Origin: Paracoccaceae bacterium
Lineage (GTDB): Bacteria; Pseudomonadota; Alphaproteobacteria; Rhodobacterales; Rhodobacteraceae
Direction: 5' to 3'
DNA length: 8,594 bases
NCBI GenBank assembly: GCA_021767525.1
Contig: JAASTF010000124.1
Coordinates: forward strand, 1 to 8,594
In this document: positions 1 through 6,577 of the stretch, one piece after another
Layout: every line of letters begins with the position of its first letter
How positions within the stretch are numbered: the first letter of the stretch is position 1
The notes under the pieces: model-generated
Seen by the model: the letters and a program-made list of their open reading frames with translations, nothing else
Databases searched by the model: none
Told to the model about the DNA's origin: nothing
Program-made: the position numbers and the translations under genes

Positions 1-2079
1 CGCACACTTGGCCTGGGCTATGCCAATATCGGTGGTCTGCTGATGAACATGGGGCTGGGCTATGACAGCGACGAGGGCCGGGCACTGACCGGCGCGCTGA
101 CTGCCATCATGACCGGCACGGCCTATGCCACCAGCGCCGAGATCGCCGGCGAGCTGGGCGCGTTTTCGGGTTACAAGCGCAACGCCAAGCACATGCTGCG
201 CGTGATCCGCAACCACCGCAACGCCGCCTATGGCGCCACGGACGGCTACGAGGGGCTGGCCACCAAGCCGGTGCCGCTGGACCATGCCAACTGCCCCGAT
301 GCGCGGCTGGTCGACCTGGCCATGTCGTCCTGGGACGAGGCGCTGCGCCTGGGTGAAAAGCACGGCTATCGCAACGCGCAGGCCACGGTGATCGCGCCCA
401 CCGGCACGATCGGCCTGGTGATGGATTGCGACACCACCGGGATCGAGCCCGATTTCGCCCTGGTGAAATTCAAGAAGCTGGCCGGCGGCGGCTATTTCAA
501 GATCATCAACCGCTCGGTGCCCGCGGCCCTGGAAAAGCTGGGCTATGGCAGCGCGCAGATCGAGGAAATCATCGCCTACGCGGTGGGCCACGGCAGCCTG
601 GGCCAGGCGCCCGCGATCAACCATGCCTCGCTGGTGGGCCACGGCTTTGGCCCGAACGAGCTGGACAAGATCGAACGCTCGCTGGCCTCGGCCTTTGACA
701 TCCGCTTCGTGTTCAACCAGTGGACGCTGGGCGAAGAGTTCTGCACCAACGTGCTGGGCATTCCGACCGAAAAGCTGAACGATCCCACCTTCGACCTGCT
801 GCGCCACCTGGGCTTTAGCAAGGCGGATATCGAGGCGGCGAACGACCATGTTTGCGGGACCATGACGCTGGAAGGCGCCCCGCATCTGGACCCGGCGCAT
901 TACCACGTCTTCGATTGCGCCAACCCGTGCGGCAAGAAGGGCAAGCGGTACCTGTCGGTGAACAGCCATATCGACATGATGGCGGCGGCGCAGTCGTTCA
1001 TTTCGGGCGCGATCTCGAAAACCATCAACATGCCCAACGACGCCACGATCGAGGACTGCCAGAAAGCGTATGAGCGCAGCTGGAAGATGGGCATCAAGGC
1101 CAACGCGCTGTATCGCGACGGCTCGAAACTGTCGCAGCCGCTGGCCGCCGCGCTGGTCGAAGACGATGACGAGGCCGCCGAGATCCTGGAAACCGGCAGC
1201 GCGCAGGAAAAGGCCGCTGTTCTGGCCGAAAAGATCGTCGAAAAGGTGGTGGTCAAGGAAATCGTCCGCAGCCACCGCGAAAAGATGCCGGAACGGCGCA
1301 AGGGCTATACCCAGAAGGCCGTGGTCGGCGGGCACAAGGTGTATCTGCGCACCGGCGAATACCAGGATGGCAGCCTTGGCGAGATCTTCATCGACATGCA
1401 CAAGGAAGGCGCCGGCTTTCGGGCGATGATGAACAACTTTGCCATCGCCGTGTCGGTGGGCCTGCAATACGGCGTGCCGCTGGAAGAGTTCGTGGATGCC
1501 TTCACCTTCACCAAGTTCGAGCCTGCGGGCATCGTGCAGGGCAACGACTCGATCAAGAACGCGACCTCGATCCTGGATTACATCTTCCGCGAACTGGCGG
1601 TGTCGTACCTGGATCGCACCGACCTGGCCCATGTAAAGCCCGAAGGCGCGTCCTTTGACGACTTGGGCCGCGGCGAGGAAGAGGGCGTGTCGAACGTCAA
1701 GGAGTTGAGCGAAAGCGCCGCCTCCAAGTCGTTGGAAGTGCTGAAACAAATCAGCTCGACCGGGTACCTGCGCAAGCGCCTGCCGCAAGAGCTGGTGGTG
1801 CTGAACGGCGGCCAGGGCCTGGCAACCGGCACCGACGATCCGGTGGCGGCGCTGAACACGCTGGTGCCGGAAACCGCGGGCGACACCGCGACGCTGACCG
1901 CCGCCTCGACCACGACGACGACTGTGGCAAGTGGTTCGGTTTCGCTGGATGCGCGCACCAAGGCCAGGATGCAGGGCTACGAGGGTGAGGCCTGCGGCGA
2001 TTGCGGCAACTACACGCTTGTCCGCAACGGCACCTGCATGAAGTGCAACACATGCGGCGCGACAAGCGGGTGTAGCTAA
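1..2079 (+). CDS. nrdJ: Vitamin B12-dependent (class II) ribonucleotide reductase NrdJ, C-terminal 692 residues (5' end outside window)
   Basis: Reduces ribonucleotides to deoxyribonucleotides in the cytoplasm, using an adenosylcobalamin-derived radical. The reading frame is open from base 1, so the gene begins upstream; family members of this type run to about 1200 residues. Visible landmarks, counted from base 1: APTGTIG at 132-138 followed by DTTGIEPDF at 144-152 (conserved barrel loop of the reductase core); NPCGKK; HIDMMAAAQ at 323-331 with ISKTINMP at 338-345; YRDGSKLSQPL at 371-381. A TSCPD-type domain spans about 432-541 (RRKGYTQK, LRTGEY, DMHKEG, then FTKFEPAGIVQGND). A flexible linker with five Thr in a row (637-641) leads to a Cys-rich tail: C665xxC668 and C679xxC682 look like a zinc-ribbon knuckle pair, and C685 and C691 could be the redox pair that re-reduces the active site (inference by analogy with other reductases). 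Ends in TAA and is followed by an intrinsic terminator. Confidence 0.97.
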   Translation, partial: RTLGLGYANIGGLLMNMGLGYDSDEGRALTGALTAIMTGTAYATSAEIAGELGAFSGYKRNAKHMLRVIRNHRNAAYGATDGYEGLATKPVPLDHANCPDARLVDLAMSSWDEALRLGEKHGYRNAQATVIAPTGTIGLVMDCDTTGIEPDFALVKFKKLAGGGYFKIINRSVPAALEKLGYGSAQIEEIIAYAVGHGSLGQAPAINHASLVGHGFGPNELDKIERSLASAFDIRFVFNQWTLGEEFCTNVLGIPTEKLNDPTFDLLRHLGFSKADIEAANDHVCGTMTLEGAPHLDPAHYHVFDCANPCGKKGKRYLSVNSHIDMMAAAQSFISGAISKTINMPNDATIEDCQKAYERSWKMGIKANALYRDGSKLSQPLAAALVEDDDEAAEILETGSAQEKAAVLAEKIVEKVVVKEIVRSHREKMPERRKGYTQKAVVGGHKVYLRTGEYQDGSLGEIFIDMHKEGAGFRAMMNNFAIAVSVGLQYGVPLEEFVDAFTFTKFEPAGIVQGNDSIKNATSILDYIFRELAVSYLDRTDLAHVKPEGASFDDLGRGEEEGVSNVKELSESAASKSLEVLKQISSTGYLRKRLPQELVVLNGGQGLATGTDDPVAALNTLVPETAGDTATLTAASTTTTTVASGSVSLDARTKARMQGYEGEACGDCGNYTLVRNGTCMKCNTCGATSGCS

Positions 2080-2086
2080 GCAGACA

Positions 2087-2111
2087 AGGGGCGCGCGTGC
2101 GCGTGCGCCCT
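2087..2111 (+). other. GC-rich hairpin just after nrdJ
   Basis: GGGCGC at 2089-2094 pairs with GCGCCC at 2105-2110. The stem continues inward through a G-T wobble and two GC pairs to the loop TGCG. It starts 9 bases after the nrdJ stop and has no T tract, so it is not itself a standard terminator. It may protect the 3' end of the mRNA or act with the terminator downstream. GC-rich DNA forms such hairpins by chance fairly often. Confidence 0.35.
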
Positions 2112-2179
2112 GCGTGGATCAGGCCGCAGGCAGAAATATTCCGAGCGGTTAACAGAGTGAGCCTGATCGACGAAACTCC

Positions 2180-2210
2180 GGGGGCGCCCAGTGCGCCCCC
2201 TTTTTCTTTG
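2180..2210 (+). terminator. Intrinsic terminator of nrdJ
   Basis: A perfect 8-bp stem, GGGGGCGC (2180-2187) with GCGCCCCC (2193-2200), closes a 5-base loop and runs straight into TTTTTCTTT (2201-2209). This is a textbook Rho-independent signal for the + strand. It separates nrdJ from adenine deaminase, whose ribosome binding site begins 30 bases later. I see no convincing promoter in the short space left before ade. Confidence 0.9.
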
Positions 2211-2251
2211 TCTGGGGCGCGGCTAGGCTGATCCGCAAACAGGAGGCAGCC

Positions 2252-3949
2252 ATGACGACCGATTTGGAACGGCGGATCGCGCAGGCGCGCGGCGCGGAAC
2301 CGGCCGACCTGGTGCTGCGCGGCGGCAAGGTGCTGGACCTTGTGACCGGCGACCTGCTGTCGGGTGACGTGGCGATTTGCGGCGCGCGGATCGTGGGCAT
2401 CTGCGCCGATTATGACGGCGCGCAAGTGCTGGATGTCAGCGGCCTGATCCTGGTGCCCGGCTTTATCGACACGCATCTGCATATCGAATCCTCGCTGGTC
2501 ACGCCGCTGGAATTCGACCGGTGCGTACTGCCGCGCGGGGTGACGACCGCGATTTGCGACCCCCATGAAATCGCCAATGTCATTGGGGCCGAGGGTATCC
2601 GCTATTTCCAGCGCGCAAGCGAGGCGACGTTGATGGATATTCGGGTGCAGCTGTCCTCTTGCGTTCCGTCGACCCATATGGAAACCGCCGGTGCGCGGCT
2701 TGATGCGGATTATCTTGCCGCGCTGCGGGGCCACGGTTCGGGCCTGGGCTTGGCGGAATTCATGAATTATCCCGGGGTGATAGCCGGTGATCCTGATGTG
2801 CTTGCCAAGCTGCGCCTGTTCCAGGGTGGCCATATCGACGGGCATTGCCCGCTGCTGTCGGGCAAGGATCTGAACGCCTATGTCGCGGCCGGCATCCGCA
2901 CCGAACACGAGGCCACCAGCGCAGACGAAGCGCGCGAAAAGCTGCAAAAGGGGATGCGGGTGCTGATCCGCGAAGGCTCGGTTTCCAAGGATCTGCACGC
3001 GCTGCAACCGCTGCTGACCGAGCGCACCGCGCCTTACATGTGCCTGTGCACGGATGATCGCAATCCGCTGGACATCGCCGAACACGGCCACCTGGATTAC
3101 ATGATACGCGAGTTGATCCGCCTTGGCACACCGCCCCTGGCGGCCTATCGCGCGGCCAGCCTGTCGGCGGCCGAGGCGTTCGGCCTGAAGGATCGCGGGC
3201 TGATCGCGCCGGGGCTGCGGGCCGATATCGTCGCCATCGACAGCCTGGAAGGGTGCCACGCGCAAACGGTGATCTGCGGTGGGCGGGTCGTCGACGATGC
3301 CGCCTTTGCCGCGCGGCCCGATGTTGCGCCGGTGGGGCGCCAGTCGGTTCATGCGCCCGCGCTGACGCCCGATGATTTCCGCGCCCGGGCCAATCGCGAA
3401 CAGACCGATGTGATCGGCATTCGCCCAGGCCAGATCCTGACGGATCACGTGCACGAAACCATCGCCATCACCGACGGTGACAAGCCTCCCGATGCGGCGC
3501 GCGACCTGGTGCGCATCGCCGTGGTCGAACGGCATGGCATCAATGGCAACATCGCTACCGGGTTCGTGCGGGGGTTTGGCTTGCAACGGGGGGCCATCGC
3601 CGCAACCGTCTGTCACGACCATCACAACATCGTCTGCGTCGGCATGGATTATGACGACATGGCGCTGGCCGCAACGCGGCTGGGCCAGATCGAAGGCGGC
3701 TTTGTCGTGGTCGACGGGGGCGAGGTGCGCGCCGAATTGCCCTTGCCCGTGGCCGGTTTGATGAGCCTTGCGCCCTTCGAACAGGTGCGGGACCGCCTGA
3801 AAGACCTGCGTGCGGCGGCCAGGGCGCTGGGTGTGACGCTGGAAGAACCGTTCCTGCAACTGGCCTTTCTGGCCTTGCCGGTGATCCCCGCCTTGAAGAT
3901 CACCGATCGCGGCATGGTGGACGTCACGCGCTTTGAATTGCTGCCCTAA
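2252..3949 (+). CDS. ade: Adenine deaminase (565 aa)
   Basis: Deaminates adenine to hypoxanthine and ammonia for purine salvage; a cytoplasmic metal-dependent enzyme of the amidohydrolase superfamily. The length is that of the full bacterial family, and the two-part fold is visible: an amidohydrolase core to about residue 350, then the Ade-specific C-terminal domain. Metal- and substrate-site motifs are all present: PGFIDTHLHIES at 69-80 (H75, H77), DPHEIANV at 103-110 (H105, E106), DGHCP at 196-200 (H198), TEHE at 217-220, CTDDR at 266-270. The C-terminal domain has the HGINGNIATGFV (428-439) and CHDHHN (454-459) signatures. Start choice is clear: ATG preceded by AGGAGG (2241-2246) with a 5-base gap. 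It stands alone between the nrdJ terminator and the pirin gene. No purine riboswitch-like leader is visible. A 748-codon open frame lies antisense to it and is treated as a composition artefact. Confidence 0.96.
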   Translation: MTTDLERRIAQARGAEPADLVLRGGKVLDLVTGDLLSGDVAICGARIVGICADYDGAQVLDVSGLILVPGFIDTHLHIESSLVTPLEFDRCVLPRGVTTAICDPHEIANVIGAEGIRYFQRASEATLMDIRVQLSSCVPSTHMETAGARLDADYLAALRGHGSGLGLAEFMNYPGVIAGDPDVLAKLRLFQGGHIDGHCPLLSGKDLNAYVAAGIRTEHEATSADEAREKLQKGMRVLIREGSVSKDLHALQPLLTERTAPYMCLCTDDRNPLDIAEHGHLDYMIRELIRLGTPPLAAYRAASLSAAEAFGLKDRGLIAPGLRADIVAIDSLEGCHAQTVICGGRVVDDAAFAARPDVAPVGRQSVHAPALTPDDFRARANREQTDVIGIRPGQILTDHVHETIAITDGDKPPDAARDLVRIAVVERHGINGNIATGFVRGFGLQRGAIAATVCHDHHNIVCVGMDYDDMALAATRLGQIEGGFVVVDGGEVRAELPLPVAGLMSLAPFEQVRDRLKDLRAAARALGVTLEEPFLQLAFLALPVIPALKITDRGMVDVTRFELLP

Positions 3950-4044
3950 CTGTGCGCGGGCGCGCAGACACTGTCGACAAAAGGGCGTTTTGTGCAATCA
4001 AACCGCGACCTAGCTTGTAAAGCATCTTTCAAGGAGTGTTTGAC

Positions 4045-4980
4045 ATGAGCTGGAACCCCGCGCTTGATCCCGATTGCCCGACCGGCGATGCCGTGGACTC
4101 GATCGAAACCGTGATCGTCCCACGCGCCCGCGACCTGGGCGATTTCGAGGTGCGCCGCGCCTTGCCCGCGCCCAAGCGGCAGATGGTCGGCCCCTTCATC
4201 TTTTTCGACCAGATGGGCCCGGCCGAATTCGTGACGGGGCAGGGGATCGACATCCGCCCGCACCCGCATATCGGTTTGTCTACAGTGACTTACCTTTACA
4301 AGGGCAAGTTTCATCACCGCGATTCCCTGGGCACCGATCAATGGATCGAACCGGGCGCGGTGAACCTGATGACGGCCGGATATGGCGTTACCCATTCCGA
4401 GCGCGTGGATGACGAGATGCTGAAGGCGCCTTATGACCTGTTCGGCATCCAGACCTGGATCGCGCTGCCCGAAGAACTGGAAGAGGCGCCCGCCGATTTC
4501 GTTCATGCCCCCAAGGACGCGCTGCCGCTGATGCAGGGCGAGGGCAAGCAGGTGCGGCTGATCCTGGGCAACGCCTGGGGCGAGCGCGCGCCGGTGAAAA
4601 CCCCGTCCGAGATGTTTTATGCCGACGCGCTGCTGGATGCAGGCGCGCAGATCCCGCTGCCCGACGAGCACGAGGATCGCGGCGTTTACGTGGTCGAGGG
4701 CGAGGTGAGCATCGCCGGCCAAACCTTTGATAAGGGACAGATGATGGTGTTTCGCCCCGGCGACCGGGTGTCGATGCGGGCCGGGCCTGCGGGGGCGCGG
4801 ATTCTGCTGCTGGGTGGTGCCACGCTGAACGGGCCGCGCCATATCTGGTGGAACTTCGTCGCCTCGTCCAAAGACAAGATCGACGCCGCGAAAGAGGCCT
4901 GGCGCGCGGGCGATTGGGCGCATGGCCGGTTTCAATTGCCGCCCACGGACAAGAATGAATTCACCCCGCTGCCGGATTGA
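4045..4980 (+). CDS. Pirin family protein (311 aa)
   Basis: Bicupin protein of the pirin family. Members bind iron; some act as quercetin 2,3-dioxygenases and others as transcriptional or metabolic cofactors, and the sequence does not say which applies here. The N-terminal cupin carries the four pirin metal ligands: HPHIGL at 73-78 (H73, H75) and THSER at 116-120 (H117, E119), with family-typical spacing. GIQTWIALPEELEE (134-147) opens the link to the second cupin, where GVYVVEGEVSIAGQ (213-226) and FRPGDRV (236-242) form the usual barrel strands. The start is the ATG with AAGGAG at 4031-4036, 8 bases upstream. An in-frame GTG at 4036 overlaps that site and is unlikely to be used. The 95-bp gap from ade holds a 5-bp GC hairpin (3953-3966) and no promoter I can call confidently; pirin may have its own start or be read through from ade. 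Confidence 0.95.
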   Translation: MSWNPALDPDCPTGDAVDSIETVIVPRARDLGDFEVRRALPAPKRQMVGPFIFFDQMGPAEFVTGQGIDIRPHPHIGLSTVTYLYKGKFHHRDSLGTDQWIEPGAVNLMTAGYGVTHSERVDDEMLKAPYDLFGIQTWIALPEELEEAPADFVHAPKDALPLMQGEGKQVRLILGNAWGERAPVKTPSEMFYADALLDAGAQIPLPDEHEDRGVYVVEGEVSIAGQTFDKGQMMVFRPGDRVSMRAGPAGARILLLGGATLNGPRHIWWNFVASSKDKIDAAKEAWRAGDWAHGRFQLPPTDKNEFTPLPD

Positions 4981-4982
4981 CG

Positions 4983-5028
4983 AAAAAAATCACCCGCCCC
5001 TGCATCTGGCGCTTGACGGGGGCGGGTG
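4983..5028 (-). terminator. Strong hairpin after the pirin gene, with a T tract on the - strand
   Basis: A perfect 10-bp stem, CACCCGCCCC (4991-5000) with GGGGCGGGTG (5019-5028), closes an 18-base loop. Seven A's (4983-4989) lie just to its left, so an RNA read from the - strand would end the stem and then run into A-U7: an intrinsic terminator for leftward transcription. In the rightward direction no T tract follows, so it can only be a weaker end for the pirin mRNA. No - strand gene lies immediately to the right that needs it; the nearest ends at 6578. GTGGGG (5026-5031) could alternatively pair with CCCCAC (5045-5050). Confidence 0.6.
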
Positions 5029-5041
5029 GGGCGCGTAAATC
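5013..5041 (+). promoter_or_regulatory. Probable promoter of the first tRNA-Asp
   Basis: TTGACG (5013-5018) is followed after exactly 17 bases by TAAATC (5036-5041), and the mature tRNA begins 11 bases after that. The -35 box is strong, the -10 weak. The same layout recurs before the second tRNA, which raises confidence. The -35 box lies in the loop of the hairpin at 4991-5028, and the right arm of that hairpin is the promoter spacer. Confidence 0.6.
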
Positions 5042-5052
5042 CGCCCCCACGC

Positions 5053-5129
5053 GCGGTTGTAGCTCAGTTGGTTAGAGTACCGGCCTGTCACGCCGGGGGT
5101 CGCGGGTTCGAGCCCCGTCAACCGCGCCA
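5053..5129 (+). tRNA. tRNA-Asp (anticodon GTC), first copy
   Basis: The 77-nt tRNA has an encoded CCA end. Acceptor stem GCGGTTG (5053-5059) pairs with CAACCGC (5119-5125), followed by discriminator G5126 (expected for Asp) and CCA (5127-5129). The D arm AGCTCAGTTGGTTAGAG, the anticodon stem CCGGC/GCCGG with GTC at 5087-5089, and the T arm GGGTTCGAGCC are all in place. Leader bases G5051-C5052 can pair with G73 and C74, extending the acceptor helix. Confidence 0.98.
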
Positions 5130-5177
5130 TTCCTTCCCAAAATATATTTAGCGCTGCGATAAATATGCAGGGTCCGT

Positions 5178-5206
5178 GCGGTTTTGCATCGAAACCGCGC
5201 GGTTTT
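5178..5206. repeat. Triple GCGGTTT half-site array between the tRNAs
   Basis: GCGGTTTT occurs at 5178-5185 and again at 5199-5206, 21 bp apart (two helix turns), with an inverted copy (AAACCGC, 5192-5198) between them. The first and inverted copies make a 7-bp stem with a 7-base loop. The inverted and last copies make the perfect 14-bp palindrome AAACCGCGCGGTTT (5192-5205). The array lies 45 bp upstream of the -35 box of the second tRNA promoter. It could be a protein binding site; nothing shows which protein. Confidence 0.5.
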
Positions 5207-5250
5207 CCCGTCCTTTGCCCATGCCGATGAAAAACGCTCGATTTTCGTTG

Positions 5251-5279
5251 TTGACGCCCCCCGCGCCATCGCCTATCCC
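5251..5279 (+). promoter_or_regulatory. Probable promoter of the second tRNA-Asp and the small membrane protein gene
   Basis: TTGACG (5251-5256), a 17-base spacer, then TATCCC (5274-5279); the mature tRNA begins 9 bases further on. The geometry matches that of the first tRNA promoter. Just upstream, GAAAA (5229-5233) and TTTTC (5242-5246) form an AT-rich inverted pair that could act as an UP-like element. I infer that it also drives the 71-codon gene at 5390, since only 24 bases separate that gene from the tRNA. Confidence 0.6.
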
Positions 5280-5288
5280 ACCCCTCAC

Positions 5289-5365
5289 GCGGTTGTAGCT
5301 CAGTTGGTTAGAGTACCGGCCTGTCACGCCGGGGGTCGCGGGTTCGAGCCCCGTCAACCGCGCCA
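5289..5365 (+). tRNA. tRNA-Asp (anticodon GTC), second copy
   Basis: Identical base for base to the copy at 5053-5129. Acceptor arms are 5289-5295 and 5355-5361, the anticodon GTC is at 5323-5325, the discriminator is G5362, and CCA is encoded at 5363-5365. C5288 just before it can pair with the discriminator. The first tRNA has no visible terminator, so it may also be read through into this one. The downstream gene starts 24 bases after the CCA, so RNase P and 3' processing would release the tRNA from the leader of that mRNA. Confidence 0.98.
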
Positions 5366-5389
5366 CTTTCCCCAAGACGTAGGTGAGCG

Positions 5390-5605
5390 ATGAAAGCCCT
5401 GGACAGCATTTCCTGGCTGACAATCATCGTTCTTTGCGTTCTTCTGGGCGGCGCGCCCTTCACGCCCGAGCCGCACCTGGTGGAAAAGCTGCGGATGCTG
5501 ATGCAAGGCACGCTGGTGCAGCCCATCGACATTTTCGACCTTGTCATGCACGGCGCCCCCTTTTTGCTGCTGTTTGCCAAGATCGCCCGCAGCGCGTCAC
5601 GCTAA
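5390..5605 (+). CDS. Small two-helix membrane protein (71 aa), function unknown
   Basis: It has two hydrophobic segments, about residues 8-24 (WLTIIVLCVLLGGAPF core) and 47-66 (IFDLVMHGAPFLLLFAKI core). They are joined by a charged, probably amphipathic stretch, PEPHLVEKLRMLMQG at 26-40, and the motif QPIDIFDL at 44-51. It has no signal-peptidase site, so an inner-membrane hairpin is the simplest model. The start is an ATG with AGGTGAG at 5381-5387, which pairs with the distal part of the anti-Shine-Dalgarno sequence and so tolerates the short gap. From memory, similar short proteins in Rhodobacteraceae are labelled 'RND transporter' in databases; that label cannot be literal, since RND pumps have about 1000 residues. 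It lies between tRNA-Asp and a glycosyltransferase gene and is probably co-transcribed with the tRNA. No function can be assigned. Confidence 0.83.
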   Translation: MKALDSISWLTIIVLCVLLGGAPFTPEPHLVEKLRMLMQGTLVQPIDIFDLVMHGAPFLLLFAKIARSASR

Positions 5606-5622
5606 GGCCCGATTTTTGGGGA

Positions 5623-5651
5623 TTCTCGGGGCCGCGAACGCGCGTTATGAT
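5623..5651 (+). promoter_or_regulatory. Possible weak promoter of the glycosyltransferase gene
   Basis: TATGAT (5646-5651) matches a -10 box at five of six positions. Seventeen bases upstream, TTCTCG (5623-5628) is a poor -35 box. A bulged hairpin (GGCCCGA 5606-5612 with TCGGGGCC 5626-5633) overlaps it. Read-through from the small membrane protein gene is equally possible. Confidence 0.25.
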
Positions 5652-5671
5652 GCACGGCAACGAGGCAGACA

Positions 5672-6562
5672 GTGAAAGCGGCAAGTATGCAGTCGAAGGT
5701 GGCGGTCATCACCACGGTGCGGGATGACGATTTTTTCCTGAAGAAATGGGTAAAGTACTACGGCGGCTTTTTCGGGAAAGAGGCGCTGTATGTCATCAAC
5801 CACGGCAACCAACAGGCGGTGCGTGAGATTGCGGCGGGGTGCAACCTGTTTCCGATCCCCGACACCGACACCAAGAATTTCAACATCCGGCGCTGGCGCA
5901 CGCAGAACAACCTGCTGGCGGCGCTGCGTCAGTGGTATACCCATGTGATCGTCTGCGATGTGGACGAGTTCATAGTGGTCGACCCCGAAACCGGGCACGA
6001 TCTGGGTAGCTGGTTGATGGAGGTGGCCAATCCCGGCTCGATCCGCACGGCGCTGGGGCTGGAGATCGTGCATATGCGCGACCGCGAGCCCGAGGGGGTC
6101 GAGACATCGATCCTGGGGCCGCGGCGGCACGCGCAGCTGAACCCGTGGTATTCCAAGCCGTGCGTGATTTCGCGCCCGGCCAAGCTGTCGCGAGGCGGGC
6201 ATTACGCCACCTGGGACAAGCTGGATGCGCCGGATTTCCTGTATCTTTTTCACATGAAGTTCTGCGATTTCGATCAGTATGTCGACATGCTGAACCGGCG
6301 GCGCGACATGGTGAAGGCGGCCGGGCTGACCGAGATGAAGGAAAAGCGCACCAAGGCCGTCTGGTTCGAGGAAGAGCGCGACGATGAGGCGGTTTTCGCC
6401 CCGTTCCTAAAGCGCGAGGTGGACGAGGATTGGAACTTTGCGCCTTTCCGCAAGCATATGCGCAAGTCGTTCGGTCACCGGAATAACCAGCTGTATCATT
6501 TCAAGCGGGTCGGCTCGGACAAGCTGTTCAAGCTGCCCGAGCGGTTTTCCGGCATCGTTTGA
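5672..6562 (+). CDS. Family 2-type glycosyltransferase (296 aa)
   Basis: Probable cytoplasmic glycosyltransferase of the GT-A fold that moves a sugar from a nucleotide-sugar donor to an unknown acceptor. It resembles the group Pfam calls Glyco_tranf_2_4 (recalled, not searched). VAVITTVRDDDFFLKKW (10-26) is the typical N-terminal strand and first loop. VCDVDEF (94-100) carries the DxD metal and donor-phosphate motif (D96, D98). SKPCVISRPAKLSRGGHY (161-178) matches the family's acceptor-side region. There are no membrane segments or signal peptide. I take the GTG at 5672 because GAGG (5662-5665) sits 6 bases before it; an in-frame ATG at 5687 would remove only five residues and has a weaker site. 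The gene lies 66 bases after the small membrane protein gene, and 15 bp separates its stop from that of the converging hydrolase. No polysaccharide cluster surrounds it, so the acceptor cannot be guessed. Confidence 0.88.
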   Translation: MKAASMQSKVAVITTVRDDDFFLKKWVKYYGGFFGKEALYVINHGNQQAVREIAAGCNLFPIPDTDTKNFNIRRWRTQNNLLAALRQWYTHVIVCDVDEFIVVDPETGHDLGSWLMEVANPGSIRTALGLEIVHMRDREPEGVETSILGPRRHAQLNPWYSKPCVISRPAKLSRGGHYATWDKLDAPDFLYLFHMKFCDFDQYVDMLNRRRDMVKAAGLTEMKEKRTKAVWFEEERDDEAVFAPFLKREVDEDWNFAPFRKHMRKSFGHRNNQLYHFKRVGSDKLFKLPERFSGIV

Positions 6563-6577
6563 CCCGTGCGCGCGGCC

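Larger units (their letters stand above)
5052..5365 (+). repeat. Direct repeat formed by the two identical tRNA-Asp genes
   Basis: Bases 5052-5129 and 5288-5365 are identical over 78 nt (the tRNA plus one upstream C), while the sequences on both sides differ. The repeat distance is 236 bp. Because identity stops at the tRNA borders, this is either an old duplication or copies kept alike by gene conversion. Recombination between the copies would remove one tRNA and the spacer. Confidence 0.95.

Noticed and set aside
1751..3997. 748-codon open frame on the - strand across the end of nrdJ and all of ade
   Set aside because: It is antisense to two well-identified genes. The protein is Arg/His/Gln-rich with no family motif, as expected for the shadow frame of GC-rich codons.
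3950..4044. Promoter TTGTGC (3990-3995) upstream of the pirin gene
   Set aside because: No acceptable -10 box lies at 16-18 bp; the nearest T/A-rich hexamers are at 15 or 19 bp and match poorly.
3946..4935. 329-codon open frame on the - strand opposite the pirin gene
   Set aside because: It is the same kind of antisense shadow; the + strand frame has all the pirin metal ligands.
5052..5365. Possible integration (att) site or genomic island at the duplicated tRNA-Asp
   Set aside because: The repeat covers the whole tRNA rather than its 3' end, the enclosed 159 bp has no genes, and there is no integrase in the window.
5072..5580. Several - strand frames and one + strand frame over the tRNA genes, sharing a GARTRDPRRDRPVL-like or VVAQLVRVPACHAGG-like segment
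   Set aside because: These are translations of the tRNA-Asp genes, a well-known source of false proteins. The shared peptide arises from the duplicated tRNA.
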